Notes under the pieces: model-generated
What the model was told of the DNA's origin: nothing
The model's database searches: none
The model's input: only the letters and a program-made list of their open reading frames with translations
From: an uncultured Pelagibacteraceae bacterium
GTDB taxonomy: Bacteria > Pseudomonadota > Alphaproteobacteria > Pelagibacterales > Pelagibacteraceae
Reading direction: 5' to 3'
Length of the DNA stretch: 64,000 nt
Assembly (NCBI GenBank): GCA_902588975.1
Contig: CACIRJ010000003.1
Span: 1-64,000 of the forward strand
Program-made: the position numbers and the translations under genes
Shown: positions 25,032 through 33,429 of the stretch, in pieces
Layout: each line of letters opens with the position of its first letter
How positions within the stretch are numbered: the stretch's first letter is position 1

Positions 25032-26188
25032 TAAAATAATTTACCTGAAATACTATGTTCATAAAGTGCTTTCATGTCATCCTTACTCATTGTTCTTGGG
25101 TTGGTAGAAGTGGATGGATCTTCTAATGCCATTACTGATAACTGTTCTAAATTTATTTTATTTACATCAACAATTTCTGATAATTTATGTGGTATATTTA
25201 ATTCTTTTCTTAGTTCTAGAATCCATTTTAAAAAACTATCAAAACTTTTATCCAGTTCGAGATAATCACATATAGAAATTATCCTTTTTTCAATCATTTC
25301 TTTGTTAAAAGTTAATACATAAGGCATAAAGATAGCATTTGATAAACCGTGATGAACATTAAATTGGGCATTAATAGGATGGCTTAGAGAATGAATGGCT
25401 CCAAGCCCTTTTTGAAAAGCAGTAGATCCCATACTAGCTGAAGCTAATAATTCTGCTCTAGCATTTAAATCTTTACCGTTCTTAACTGCTTTAATTAACG
25501 AGTTTTTAATTAACTTCATTCCCTCTATCGCAATTCCATCAGCCATCGGATGAAATCCTGGTGCACAAAAAGCTTCTAAATTATGTGCCAAAGCATCCAT
25601 ACCTGTAGCCGCAGTCAATCTTGGAGAAAGATCTAAAGTTAAATTAGGATCTAAAATTACAATTGAAGGTAAAAATTTCGGGTGGAAAATAATTTTTTTT
25701 ATACCTGTTTGTTTATTAATTATAGCTGATGCTCTTCCTGTTTCTGATCCTGTTCCTGCTGTAGTGGGTACAGCGATGATAGGCGCAATGTTAGTTTCAT
25801 CTGCTCTTTTCCAATAATCTCCTATATCTTCAAAATCCCATATTGGTCTAGACTGTCCTGACATAAAAGCAATAGCTTTACCTACATCAAGACCGCTGCC
25901 ACCACCAAATGCAATAACTCCGTCACAACCTAATTTCTTAAACTCCCCAACACCCTCTTCCACATTCTCACCCACAGGATTACCTGAAAAATTTGAAAAA
26001 ACTTGAAGATGATTAAAGGTTTTTTTTAAATCTAAAATAATATCTTGAACCATTTTTAGATTAATTAAATCCTTATCTGTAACAAATAATGGTTTATCGA
26101 TTTTTAGATTTTTACATGCTAGACCTAAATCTTGAATTCTGTTCTCTCCAACCCAAATTGTAGTAGGATAATTCCAATTAATTTTCAT
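25031..26188 (-). CDS. Iron-containing alcohol dehydrogenase
   Basis: A 385-aa group III alcohol dehydrogenase. The NAD site FGGGSGLDVGKAIAF, PTTAGTGSETGR and the metal-binding GAIHSLSHPINAQFNVHHGLSNA are all present. It probably reduces or oxidises a small alcohol or aldehyde such as glyceraldehyde or lactaldehyde. It overlaps the GH63 gene by 11 nt, so it likely processes the aglycone or sugar released by that hydrolase; this pairing is inference. Confidence 0.9.
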   Translation of the reverse strand: MKINWNYPTTIWVGENRIQDLGLACKNLKIDKPLFVTDKDLINLKMVQDIILDLKKTFNHLQVFSNFSGNPVGENVEEGVGEFKKLGCDGVIAFGGGSGLDVGKAIAFMSGQSRPIWDFEDIGDYWKRADETNIAPIIAVPTTAGTGSETGRASAIINKQTGIKKIIFHPKFLPSIVILDPNLTLDLSPRLTAATGMDALAHNLEAFCAPGFHPMADGIAIEGMKLIKNSLIKAVKNGKDLNARAELLASASMGSTAFQKGLGAIHSLSHPINAQFNVHHGLSNAIFMPYVLTFNKEMIEKRIISICDYLELDKSFDSFLKWILELRKELNIPHKLSEIVDVNKINLEQLSVMALEDPSTSTNPRTMSKDDMKALYEHSISGKLF

Positions 26189-27446
26189 TTTTTTGCATCA
26201 CTAGATCTAAGTATAAAGCAGCACTCCAAGAAAAATTGTTTGCCCCCATAACTGAACCATCATTACAACTATAATATTCGTGAAAACCTTTATTTTCAAT
26301 TAAAGATATTGTTTCATTTTTAATTTTAATTGAATACTCTTTATCTTTGTTTTTTATCCCTTCATATATTAACCAGTTGCAATTTATCCAAACAGGACCT
26401 CGCCAATATCTTTTCTCTTCAAAAGTTTGATGATCAGATTTTATTGTAGAAAAAATATATTTCTCATTTAAATTATGATTTTTTAAATTATTTATTATTT
26501 TTTTATTTAATTTATCATTTTTTAAATCAGCAGTTAAAGTAAAGTAGTTAGTAATCGAAGGAATTAGAATATCTTTATTAGTATTTAAATCTTTGGATAC
26601 AAATTCGTCACTATCATAATTATATAATTTAATTATTTCACTTTCACTTTTTGAAATAAAGAAATCTAATTCATCATAATTTAATTTAAATTTTTTCAAC
26701 AACTTAACTAAATCTTTATTTGCTTTTAAAAAAAGTGAATTAAATCCAACGTCAACTACATTAAATATTGATAGTTCATATAATTTATTAGGGTCATAAT
26801 TAACATCTCTAAATTGATCCCTGATGGTAACATATCTGTCATAATCTTTTTTAAGAGGTCTCTCGTCTGAATTAGATACCTCTAGGTCTCTTCTTTGATA
26901 ATTTAGGTCTTTATCAACTAAAATATTACTCATAGGTTCGTCCCAAATTGGTGAATTGTCATAACCACTTTCCCATGGATGTAAAATAGATACTAATCCA
27001 GTTTTATTTGGATCTCTGAATTTTATAAACCATTCATGATATTTTTTTATTTTTATTAAAATTTTTAAAATTCGTGAATTTTGATCATCATTTAATTGAT
27101 TATTTTCAATAATTTTCTTTAATATAATGGCTAGCACAGGTGGCTGAGTAATTCCTGATGATGGTATGTTTTTTCCACATTTCCAGGTGGTATGATTTGG
27201 AAAATAAGATGTATCTTTTTCATGGAAAAGAATATGTGGCACCATTCCGTCATCCCACTGACCATCAAGCAATGTTTCAATTTCTGTGATTGAAAAATCT
27301 AGATTAAAATGTGAATAACCAAGCGCAATAAAAGCAGAGTCCCAGTTCCATTGAGCGGGATATAATTTGTTATTTGTGGGCAGTGTATAACCATTTTTTC
27401 TGTTGCCCAATAAAATTTTTTTTGCTTCTTCTAGTCTATTTGGCAT
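26178..27446 (-). CDS. GH63-like (alpha/alpha)6 glycosidase, mannosyl/glucosylglycerate hydrolase-like
   Basis: A 422-aa protein without a signal peptide, so cytoplasmic. Conserved blocks are LYPAQWNWDSAFIALGYSHF, GQWDDGMVPHILF, LHPWESGYDNSPIWDEP and KRYWRGPVWINCNWLIYEG, which together mark the MGH1/GH63 group that includes mannosylglycerate and glucosylglycerate hydrolases. Those enzymes use an Asp/Glu pair and release hexose plus glycerate. It shares one base with the upstream permease and overlaps the ADH gene, so it acts on what the ABC transporter imports. The exact glycoside is inferred. Confidence 0.75.
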   Translation of the reverse strand: MPNRLEEAKKILLGNRKNGYTLPTNNKLYPAQWNWDSAFIALGYSHFNLDFSITEIETLLDGQWDDGMVPHILFHEKDTSYFPNHTTWKCGKNIPSSGITQPPVLAIILKKIIENNQLNDDQNSRILKILIKIKKYHEWFIKFRDPNKTGLVSILHPWESGYDNSPIWDEPMSNILVDKDLNYQRRDLEVSNSDERPLKKDYDRYVTIRDQFRDVNYDPNKLYELSIFNVVDVGFNSLFLKANKDLVKLLKKFKLNYDELDFFISKSESEIIKLYNYDSDEFVSKDLNTNKDILIPSITNYFTLTADLKNDKLNKKIINNLKNHNLNEKYIFSTIKSDHQTFEEKRYWRGPVWINCNWLIYEGIKNKDKEYSIKIKNETISLIENKGFHEYYSCNDGSVMGANNFSWSAALYLDLVMQKNEN

Positions 27447-28639
27447 TATCCTTTAACACTTCCAGCAGTAAGACCGCTTACTAAATATTTTTCAAAATAA
27501 ACAAAAATTATTAATATTGGTAAAGTGACTACTACAGACCCTGCCATCAAGTATTGTCTTGGAGTTTCAGCTCCTACATTTAAAAACTGAATTGCTCTTG
27601 ATAACGTAAATGTATTAGGTCTGTCCAAAAACATTAATGAAAATAAAAATTCATTCCAAGCTATCATAAATACATACAAGGCTACTGATGAAATCGCAGG
27701 CAAACTTAATGGAAGTATAATTTTAAATATAATACCAAGCCAATTTTGACCGTCTATAATTCCAGCCTCTTCGAGTTCTTTTGGTATACTTCTAAAGTAA
27801 CCTTGCAACATATAAATTGCTACAGGTAAAGTCGTAGCTGTGTAAACTATTAGCAAACCCTCAATAGAATTTCTTAAACCAAGTTGACTAAAAATTGTAT
27901 ATAAAGGTATTACTAAAACTATTGCTGGAAACAAATAAATTATCAATATGGATGTTGATAAAAAATTTTTTCCAAAAAAATTAAGTCGAGCAACTGCATA
28001 AGCTGCTGGTATTGCAAAAATTAATGTTATAATGACAGTCCCTAAAGAGACTATTGTGCTAGTAAGCATATATCTTCCAAAATTATAATCTTTGAATACT
28101 ATAAAATAAGATTTGAACAACTCTTGTAAACCTTTTGTAAAGTTAATACTAAAGTCTAATGGATTTAATAATAATAATGCTTGAGTTTTAAAACTTGTAA
28201 CTAACATCATGTAGAAAGGGAAAAGAATTACAAAAGAAAACAGTGTAATTCCAAACAATGTTAAAAAATTAAAGAATAATTTTTGAGATGAATGATTTTT
28301 TGACAAAAAGTTCCTGTCGTAGTTTTTTATATTATTGAAAAAAAATAAAGAAATTAAGTATATGCCAATACTATACCAAATAGGTAAATTTATAGAAATA
28401 AAATAATCAAAGATAGAAAACAAAAGTGCTAGTAAAATTATTTTGATATTTAAATTAAATTTTTTACCAATTAAAAGATTTATTACACATAGAACTATTC
28501 CGAAGGCAAATAATTTATTAAAATTAAAATTTGTTAATTCAATTCCTTGTAATGTAACTAAGATTTTCCAAATACAAATTAATGAAAACAAAAACAAAGA
28601 CGAGATAAAGCAATAAGTAAATATATTTTTAATTTTCAT
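27446..28639 (-). CDS. Carbohydrate ABC transporter permease, MalG-type, with extended N-terminus
   Basis: A 397-aa inner-membrane protein. The C-terminal 280 residues are a standard MalG-type permease: FPFYMMLVTSFK, the EAA loop EELEEAGIIDGQNWLGIIFKIILP and a terminal region ending FEKYLVSGLTAGSVKG. The first roughly 120 residues add about four hydrophobic helices that typical MalG proteins (about 280-300 aa) lack. The gene overlaps the MalF-type permease by 11 nt and the glycosidase by 1 nt. Confidence 0.9.
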   Translation of the reverse strand: MKIKNIFTYCFISSLFLFSLICIWKILVTLQGIELTNFNFNKLFAFGIVLCVINLLIGKKFNLNIKIILLALLFSIFDYFISINLPIWYSIGIYLISLFFFNNIKNYDRNFLSKNHSSQKLFFNFLTLFGITLFSFVILFPFYMMLVTSFKTQALLLLNPLDFSINFTKGLQELFKSYFIVFKDYNFGRYMLTSTIVSLGTVIITLIFAIPAAYAVARLNFFGKNFLSTSILIIYLFPAIVLVIPLYTIFSQLGLRNSIEGLLIVYTATTLPVAIYMLQGYFRSIPKELEEAGIIDGQNWLGIIFKIILPLSLPAISSVALYVFMIAWNEFLFSLMFLDRPNTFTLSRAIQFLNVGAETPRQYLMAGSVVVTLPILIIFVYFEKYLVSGLTAGSVKG

Positions 28640-29888
28640 TAGCTCTTTTTCCTAAAAGTTTAAAATAGATAAACATAAAAATTAATAGAAACACTACAAT
28701 CACAATAGAAACTGCAGAACCCATACCAATATCCCCGATTGAAAAACCTTGTTGATATACATTTATTGGCAATGTTCTTGTACCTGATGCTCCGCCAGTG
28801 AGTAAGAAGATGTCTTCAAATTTATTAAAATTCCAAATAAATCTGATCATAAATAGAATTGAGATCACTGCTAATATCTGAGGCAAAGTAATATTAAGAA
28901 ATTTTTGGATAGGATTTGCACCATCAACATCAGCCGCTTCATACAACTCTTTTGGAACTGCTTGAAGACGAGCAAGAATAAATAAAAATGCTAGAGGAAA
29001 ATATCTCCAAATTTCAAAAATAATTACAGTTGTTAATGCTAACCTTAATTTGAAATCAAAACCAAGTATATTTAAAGTTACATATTTTTGCCCGAGCAAA
29101 TTTATTGGTCCATCAATAATTTGATAATTAATTAACAAATTATTTAAAGTTCCACTTGTTGGATCAAGTAAAAGTTCCCAGGTATAAGCAAGAGCAACAA
29201 CTGGCGCAACATAAGGAAATAAAAGAACGCTTCTCATAAATGTTCTTCCAAAAAATTTTTGATTTACCATTTGTGCAGCTAAAATTCCAAAAACTATTGC
29301 ACCTATTGTTCCAAAAAAAGTGTAATAAAAAGTTGTTGATAATAGATCAATAAACGCTTTGTCTTTAATTACTTTTTTGAAATTATTTAAAGTAAATTCA
29401 TAAGTTAATAATATATTTTGTGACTTACCTGATAGTTTAGGTTTATAAGATTTTAGTTCCTTCTTAGAAATTTCTTGATTATTAGTATTTTGAAAAACTA
29501 TTTCTAAATTTTCTCGATATTTTTTTGGCCAATTACCTAACTCACAGTGAAGTAACTTTCGCTTAAATTCACATCTTTTATCTAAATTTGTAGGTTCGAT
29601 ATTATCTGGATATTTATCTTTAAATTTTACATTAGTAATTTCTTGTGTAAGAGAGCTATTTCTTAATTTATAAATTATTTTTATTTGAGTTGGATTGTTT
29701 TTAATTATTTTTACTAATTTTTTTGCTCTCGGTTCAGGAATTCTCAAATCTTTAAGCTCTACATTTTTAAAGCTGATCCAAATGTTGGAAAATATTGGAA
29801 ATAAAATTATAGAAAATACTAAAAGAACCGATGGTAATATTAATAGATAAGCAGTTCTTTTTTCAATTTTTGCAAGTTTTGTACTCAT
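28629..29888 (-). CDS. Carbohydrate ABC transporter permease, MalF-type, with periplasmic insert
   Basis: A 419-aa permease. TM1 (LLILPSVLLVFSIILFPIFSN) is followed by about 150 residues of hydrophilic sequence before the next TM, much longer than in short MalF-type proteins. This insert holds RCEFKRKLLHCELGNWPKKY, which resembles the paired Cys beta-strand motif of DUF11-like beta-sandwiches. The EAA loop is KELYEAADVDGANPIQKFLNITLP. The start codon directly follows a terminator-like hairpin and T8 tract, with no Shine-Dalgarno outside the hairpin. Confidence 0.9.
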   Translation of the reverse strand: MSTKLAKIEKRTAYLLILPSVLLVFSIILFPIFSNIWISFKNVELKDLRIPEPRAKKLVKIIKNNPTQIKIIYKLRNSSLTQEITNVKFKDKYPDNIEPTNLDKRCEFKRKLLHCELGNWPKKYRENLEIVFQNTNNQEISKKELKSYKPKLSGKSQNILLTYEFTLNNFKKVIKDKAFIDLLSTTFYYTFFGTIGAIVFGILAAQMVNQKFFGRTFMRSVLLFPYVAPVVALAYTWELLLDPTSGTLNNLLINYQIIDGPINLLGQKYVTLNILGFDFKLRLALTTVIIFEIWRYFPLAFLFILARLQAVPKELYEAADVDGANPIQKFLNITLPQILAVISILFMIRFIWNFNKFEDIFLLTGGASGTRTLPINVYQQGFSIGDIGMGSAVSIVIVVFLLIFMFIYFKLLGKRANEN

Positions 29889-29926
29889 AAAAAAAAGCGG
29901 ATAATTAATATTACCCGCTTTTTTTA
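29889..29926 (-). terminator. Intrinsic terminator/attenuator between binding-protein and permease genes
   Basis: On the minus strand this reads as an A-tract, GCGG, a 14-nt partly self-paired loop, CCGC and T8, immediately followed by the ATG of the MalF-type permease. A hairpin after the binding-protein gene is normal for keeping binding-protein mRNA in excess. Here it also covers the permease start region. Confidence 0.75.
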
Positions 29927-29939
29927 ATTTTTTAAATTA

Positions 29940-31268
29940 CTAGAAACTAGCTAGCACAGTATTAATTTCATCTACTGCTTCATCTAGCGTCAATTGATCG
30001 TCTATGTATTGTCTAGTGATTCTATTTATAAATTTATTGTTAATAATTTTAGATGCTCTAGATAATTCACCTTCTTTAACACCCCATCTATTAGCAGTAT
30101 CTAAACCAGCAACAATATTATTAATCACATCTGCTGAATATAGATCTGTTAAAGGAGCTTTTCTATCAACTCCAACAGGTAGTTTACTCCAAGCTGTTGT
30201 AAATGCATTTGGATCACTCGCATTACCTCTTCTCACTGGGAATTTACCTTCTGGTGCTATAGATAAAGTACTAGTGTATCCTTCATCCATTGAATAAAGA
30301 ATAAACTGCTTAGCTTCATCGGTATCTGCATCTGCAGTTACACCAAAGTATCTAACATCCGCCCAAGCTGCACCTTTTACATTATTTGGTCCACTAAAAT
30401 TAGTAATAAAACCAGTTTTAGATGCCAATTCAGGTGATGTAGGATCACTGTTAATTGTTGGTGGAGCTGAGTCTCTTAAACCAGCTAATTCATCCATAAT
30501 AAATGGTGACCATATTATCATTGGAGTTTTACCAGCGAAATAAAGTTCTCTTGATTGTTTCCAATAAAGTTCTCCTGGAGGGCTAGCCTTAGCTAATTTT
30601 TTATAAAACTGTAAAGAATTCTTTAAAGCTCTACCTTGTTTTTTTGTTCCACCTTTTTTTACAATATTTACACCATTCGCAAGCAGAACATGTTCCAAAA
30701 CCTGACTCATAAAGTTTTCATCAGTTTTAGTTGCAGCAACAAATCCAAACATATCATTGCTAGATAAAGCATCTATTGCTTTCTCAATGTTTGCATAAGT
30801 TGTTGGTGGTTCTAACCCAGCGGCTTTAAATAAATCTTTTCTATAAACGACCATCTGTGTCCAGCCATCTACTGGCACGGCTGCAATTTTCCCACCTTTT
30901 TTAGCCATCTTTAAAGCGCCTGGAGCAAAAGTATTTTTTCCAAGTGTTTTAATTATATCATTATTTGCATCAACGTCTAAAATTCCCGCTTCAGCCCATG
31001 GCAAGACATATTGAAGTGTATGATAAATTACATCAGGAAGATCTCCCGCTGCTGCTGCTGCAGTAGCTCTTGTTCCTAAATCTTTTTCATCGATCGGGAT
31101 AACTTCAACTCCAATTCCAGTTTTAGCTTCAAAAGCTTTAGCCATCTCTTCTTGCTTAGCCATCCTTGCTGGTTGAGTTTCTGTCGTCCAGAATTTGATA
31201 TCTGCAAATGCAATTGAATTAAAAACAAAAGCTATTGCAGAGATTGATATTAATATATTTTTAAACAT
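29940..31268 (-). CDS. Extracellular solute-binding protein, family 1 (sugar type)
   Basis: A 442-aa periplasmic binding protein. The signal peptide MFKNILISISAIAFVFNSIAFA is followed by the mature start DIKFWTTETQ. Mature features DLPDVIYHTLQYVLPWAEAGIL and WTQMVVYRKDLFKAAGLEPPTT match MalE-like proteins. It precedes the two permeases, with the attenuator between. The ligand is unknown; the neighbouring GH63-like hydrolase suggests a glucosyl- or mannosyl-glycerol/glycerate. The gap to the ATPase gene is 113 bp (31269-31381) and shows no clear hairpin. Confidence 0.92.
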   Translation of the reverse strand: MFKNILISISAIAFVFNSIAFADIKFWTTETQPARMAKQEEMAKAFEAKTGIGVEVIPIDEKDLGTRATAAAAAGDLPDVIYHTLQYVLPWAEAGILDVDANNDIIKTLGKNTFAPGALKMAKKGGKIAAVPVDGWTQMVVYRKDLFKAAGLEPPTTYANIEKAIDALSSNDMFGFVAATKTDENFMSQVLEHVLLANGVNIVKKGGTKKQGRALKNSLQFYKKLAKASPPGELYWKQSRELYFAGKTPMIIWSPFIMDELAGLRDSAPPTINSDPTSPELASKTGFITNFSGPNNVKGAAWADVRYFGVTADADTDEAKQFILYSMDEGYTSTLSIAPEGKFPVRRGNASDPNAFTTAWSKLPVGVDRKAPLTDLYSADVINNIVAGLDTANRWGVKEGELSRASKIINNKFINRITRQYIDDQLTLDEAVDEINTVLASF

Positions 31269-31381
31269 ATATTCCCCTCTTTTTTTCTTGTTTTCTAAAG
31301 TTATTTAAAAATTAACACATAATGAACATTTAAAAGAAGAATAACAAGTATGTAAATTACACAATACTACCTGAGATTGAT

Positions 31382-32467
31382 TTAGGAATTTTTGAAAGAT
31401 ATACCTTTATTATCAAATAAATGGCAACGAAATGGATCAAAACCTATTTTAACAGTATCACCTACTTTAATATCAGTGTCCCCATCAGTTTGTACAACAA
31501 GAGGGTCTCCCTCTTTCTCTAAATATAAATATGTTCCTGACCCTAATTTTTCTACGACGAAAACCTTGCTTTCCCACAATGAATCTGTTTTTGCATTTAA
31601 TATCAAGTGCTCAGGTCTTATTCCAATTTTTATACTATCACCTACTTTAATATTTTCAGAAATTTTTGGTACACTTAACTTTCCAGTTCCCATTATATCT
31701 ACCTCAGAACTTTTTGAACTTTTACTTAAAATTTTACTATCTATAAAATTCATTTTTGGAGATCCGATAAAACCACCAACAAATAAATTATCTGGGTTAT
31801 TATATAGATTCATGGGTGATCCCTTTTGTGAAACTATCCCTTGATCCAAAACAACAATATCGTTTGCAAGTGTCATGGCTTCAGTCTGATCATGAGTTAC
31901 ATAAATCATTGTTGCATTAAGTTGATCATGTAATTTTGCCAATTCTACTCTCATTTGTACTCTTAGAGCTGCATCTAAGTTAGATAATGGTTCATCAAAT
32001 AAGAAAACTTTTGGTTTTCTTGTAATAGCTCTACCTATAGCTACTCTTTGACGTTGTCCTCCAGATAATTGTTTGGGTTTTCGTTCAAGATACTCTTCTA
32101 TTTGTAGAATTTTAGCAGCCTCCATTACTCTTTGCTCTATCTCTTCTTTTGATTTTTTTTCAATCTTTAAACCAAAAGCCATATTATCAAAAACTGTCAT
32201 ATGCGGATAAAGAGCATAGGATTGAAATACCATTGCAATATTTCTTTCTTTAGGTGGTAGATCGTTAACAACTTTATCATCAATAGATATTGTGCCAGAG
32301 TTGATTTCTTCTAAACCAGCAATCATTCTTAAAATTGTAGATTTACCACAACCACTTGGTCCTACTAGAACAGTAAAAGACTCGCTCTTTATATCAAGAG
32401 AAACATCTTTGATAACATGCGTATTTCCAAAATACTTGTTTACTTTATCTATTTTAATACTCGCCAT
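31382..32467 (-). CDS. Carbohydrate ABC transporter ATPase (UgpC/MsmK/MalK-type)
   Basis: A 361-aa ATPase with Walker A GPSGCGKST, the Q-loop VFQSYALYPHMT, signature LSGGQRQRVAIGRA, Walker B VFLFDEPLSNLD and switch His YVTHDQTEAMT, then a C-terminal TOBE/OB regulatory domain (KIGIRPEHLIL). It powers the MalF/MalG-type permeases. It lies 2 nt after gpsA and upstream of the binding protein gene. Confidence 0.93.
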   Translation of the reverse strand: MASIKIDKVNKYFGNTHVIKDVSLDIKSESFTVLVGPSGCGKSTILRMIAGLEEINSGTISIDDKVVNDLPPKERNIAMVFQSYALYPHMTVFDNMAFGLKIEKKSKEEIEQRVMEAAKILQIEEYLERKPKQLSGGQRQRVAIGRAITRKPKVFLFDEPLSNLDAALRVQMRVELAKLHDQLNATMIYVTHDQTEAMTLANDIVVLDQGIVSQKGSPMNLYNNPDNLFVGGFIGSPKMNFIDSKILSKSSKSSEVDIMGTGKLSVPKISENIKVGDSIKIGIRPEHLILNAKTDSLWESKVFVVEKLGSGTYLYLEKEGDPLVVQTDGDTDIKVGDTVKIGFDPFRCHLFDNKGISFKNS

Positions 32468-32469
32468 TT

Positions 32470-33429
32470 TTAATTTAATATTAATTTTTTATTGTTAATA
32501 ATAGATTTAATTAATTTTGCCATCAAAGGGATTTTTTTTTGTTGGATTTTTTTTAGTATAAATGGAGCAATTTCTCTTGCAAGTTGCTCTCCCTCTACAG
32601 TTTCATTTAGCATAAATTTTCTTTTAGCATTATTAAATGTATAGCCTTGCCCCAAGTAACCTCCCATTTTACTATTTCTACCTCCAGCAGCACTGACGTA
32701 TAGATCTCCAACTCCAGCTAATCCAAGAGCGGTTTCAATTTTTCCTTTAAAATATTTAGTAATATATATCATCTCATTAATAGATTTTTTGAATAAACTT
32801 GATGACATATTTAAACTATCTCCAGCCCCGATAATCATTGAATAAATATTTTTAATTGCTGAACAAATTTCTATTCCAATAATATCTTTCGAAGTCTCTG
32901 TTATGTAATATTTTGTAGAAATCATTTTGCATATATTCTGTGCAGTTTTTATATTTTTATTAGCAACAACAACACTTGTTTGTTTTTTATTAGAAAGTTC
33001 TTTTGCTAAACAAGGTCCTTTTAAGACAGATATATTTATATTTTTATTATTTTTTTTTATATCTTCAGAAATAGTATAAATTTTTTGCTTTTTTTTATCA
33101 TACTTTAAGCCTTTAGTAAGAATTAGAACTGGACTTTTGATTTTTGATTGTTTGAATTCTTCACTTATAAATTTTATTCCTGATAAACTTAAAGCAACAA
33201 CAACTAAATCATATTTTTTTTTTAGTAAGTTTGTTGAATATTTTTTATACTTTAGCTTACTAGGTAAATTTTTTTTCAAACTTGAATGATATTTATTATT
33301 TGAAGATAAATTTTTAATAAAAACTTTATTATATGGCTCTGTTATTATTACTTTGTTTTTATTATCAATACATGGAAAAGTAAAAGCTGATCCCATTGCT
33401 CCTCCACCTATTATTAATATTTCTTTCAC
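32470..33429 (-). CDS. gpsA: NAD(P)-dependent glycerol-3-phosphate dehydrogenase
   Basis: About 319 aa from a GTG start at 33429 (MKEILIIGGGAMGSAF). This start is preferred to the track's upstream start (33471), because the extra 14 residues would lie inside tmoW, and because TAGTG fuses the tmoW stop with this GTG. Family motifs are LILTKGLKYD, LKGPCLAKEL, SAIKNIYSMIIGAGDSLNMSSS and GLAGVGDLYVSAAGGRNSKMGGYLGQG. It interconverts DHAP and sn-glycerol-3-phosphate. Its place between a TMAO transporter and a glycoside transporter is unusual. It might be the housekeeping enzyme for phospholipid synthesis or a glycerol-unit catabolic paralogue. Confidence 0.88.
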   Translation of the reverse strand: MKEILIIGGGAMGSAFTFPCIDNKNKVIITEPYNKVFIKNLSSNNKYHSSLKKNLPSKLKYKKYSTNLLKKKYDLVVVALSLSGIKFISEEFKQSKIKSPVLILTKGLKYDKKKQKIYTISEDIKKNNKNINISVLKGPCLAKELSNKKQTSVVVANKNIKTAQNICKMISTKYYITETSKDIIGIEICSAIKNIYSMIIGAGDSLNMSSSLFKKSINEMIYITKYFKGKIETALGLAGVGDLYVSAAGGRNSKMGGYLGQGYTFNNAKRKFMLNETVEGEQLAREIAPFILKKIQQKKIPLMAKLIKSIINNKKLILN

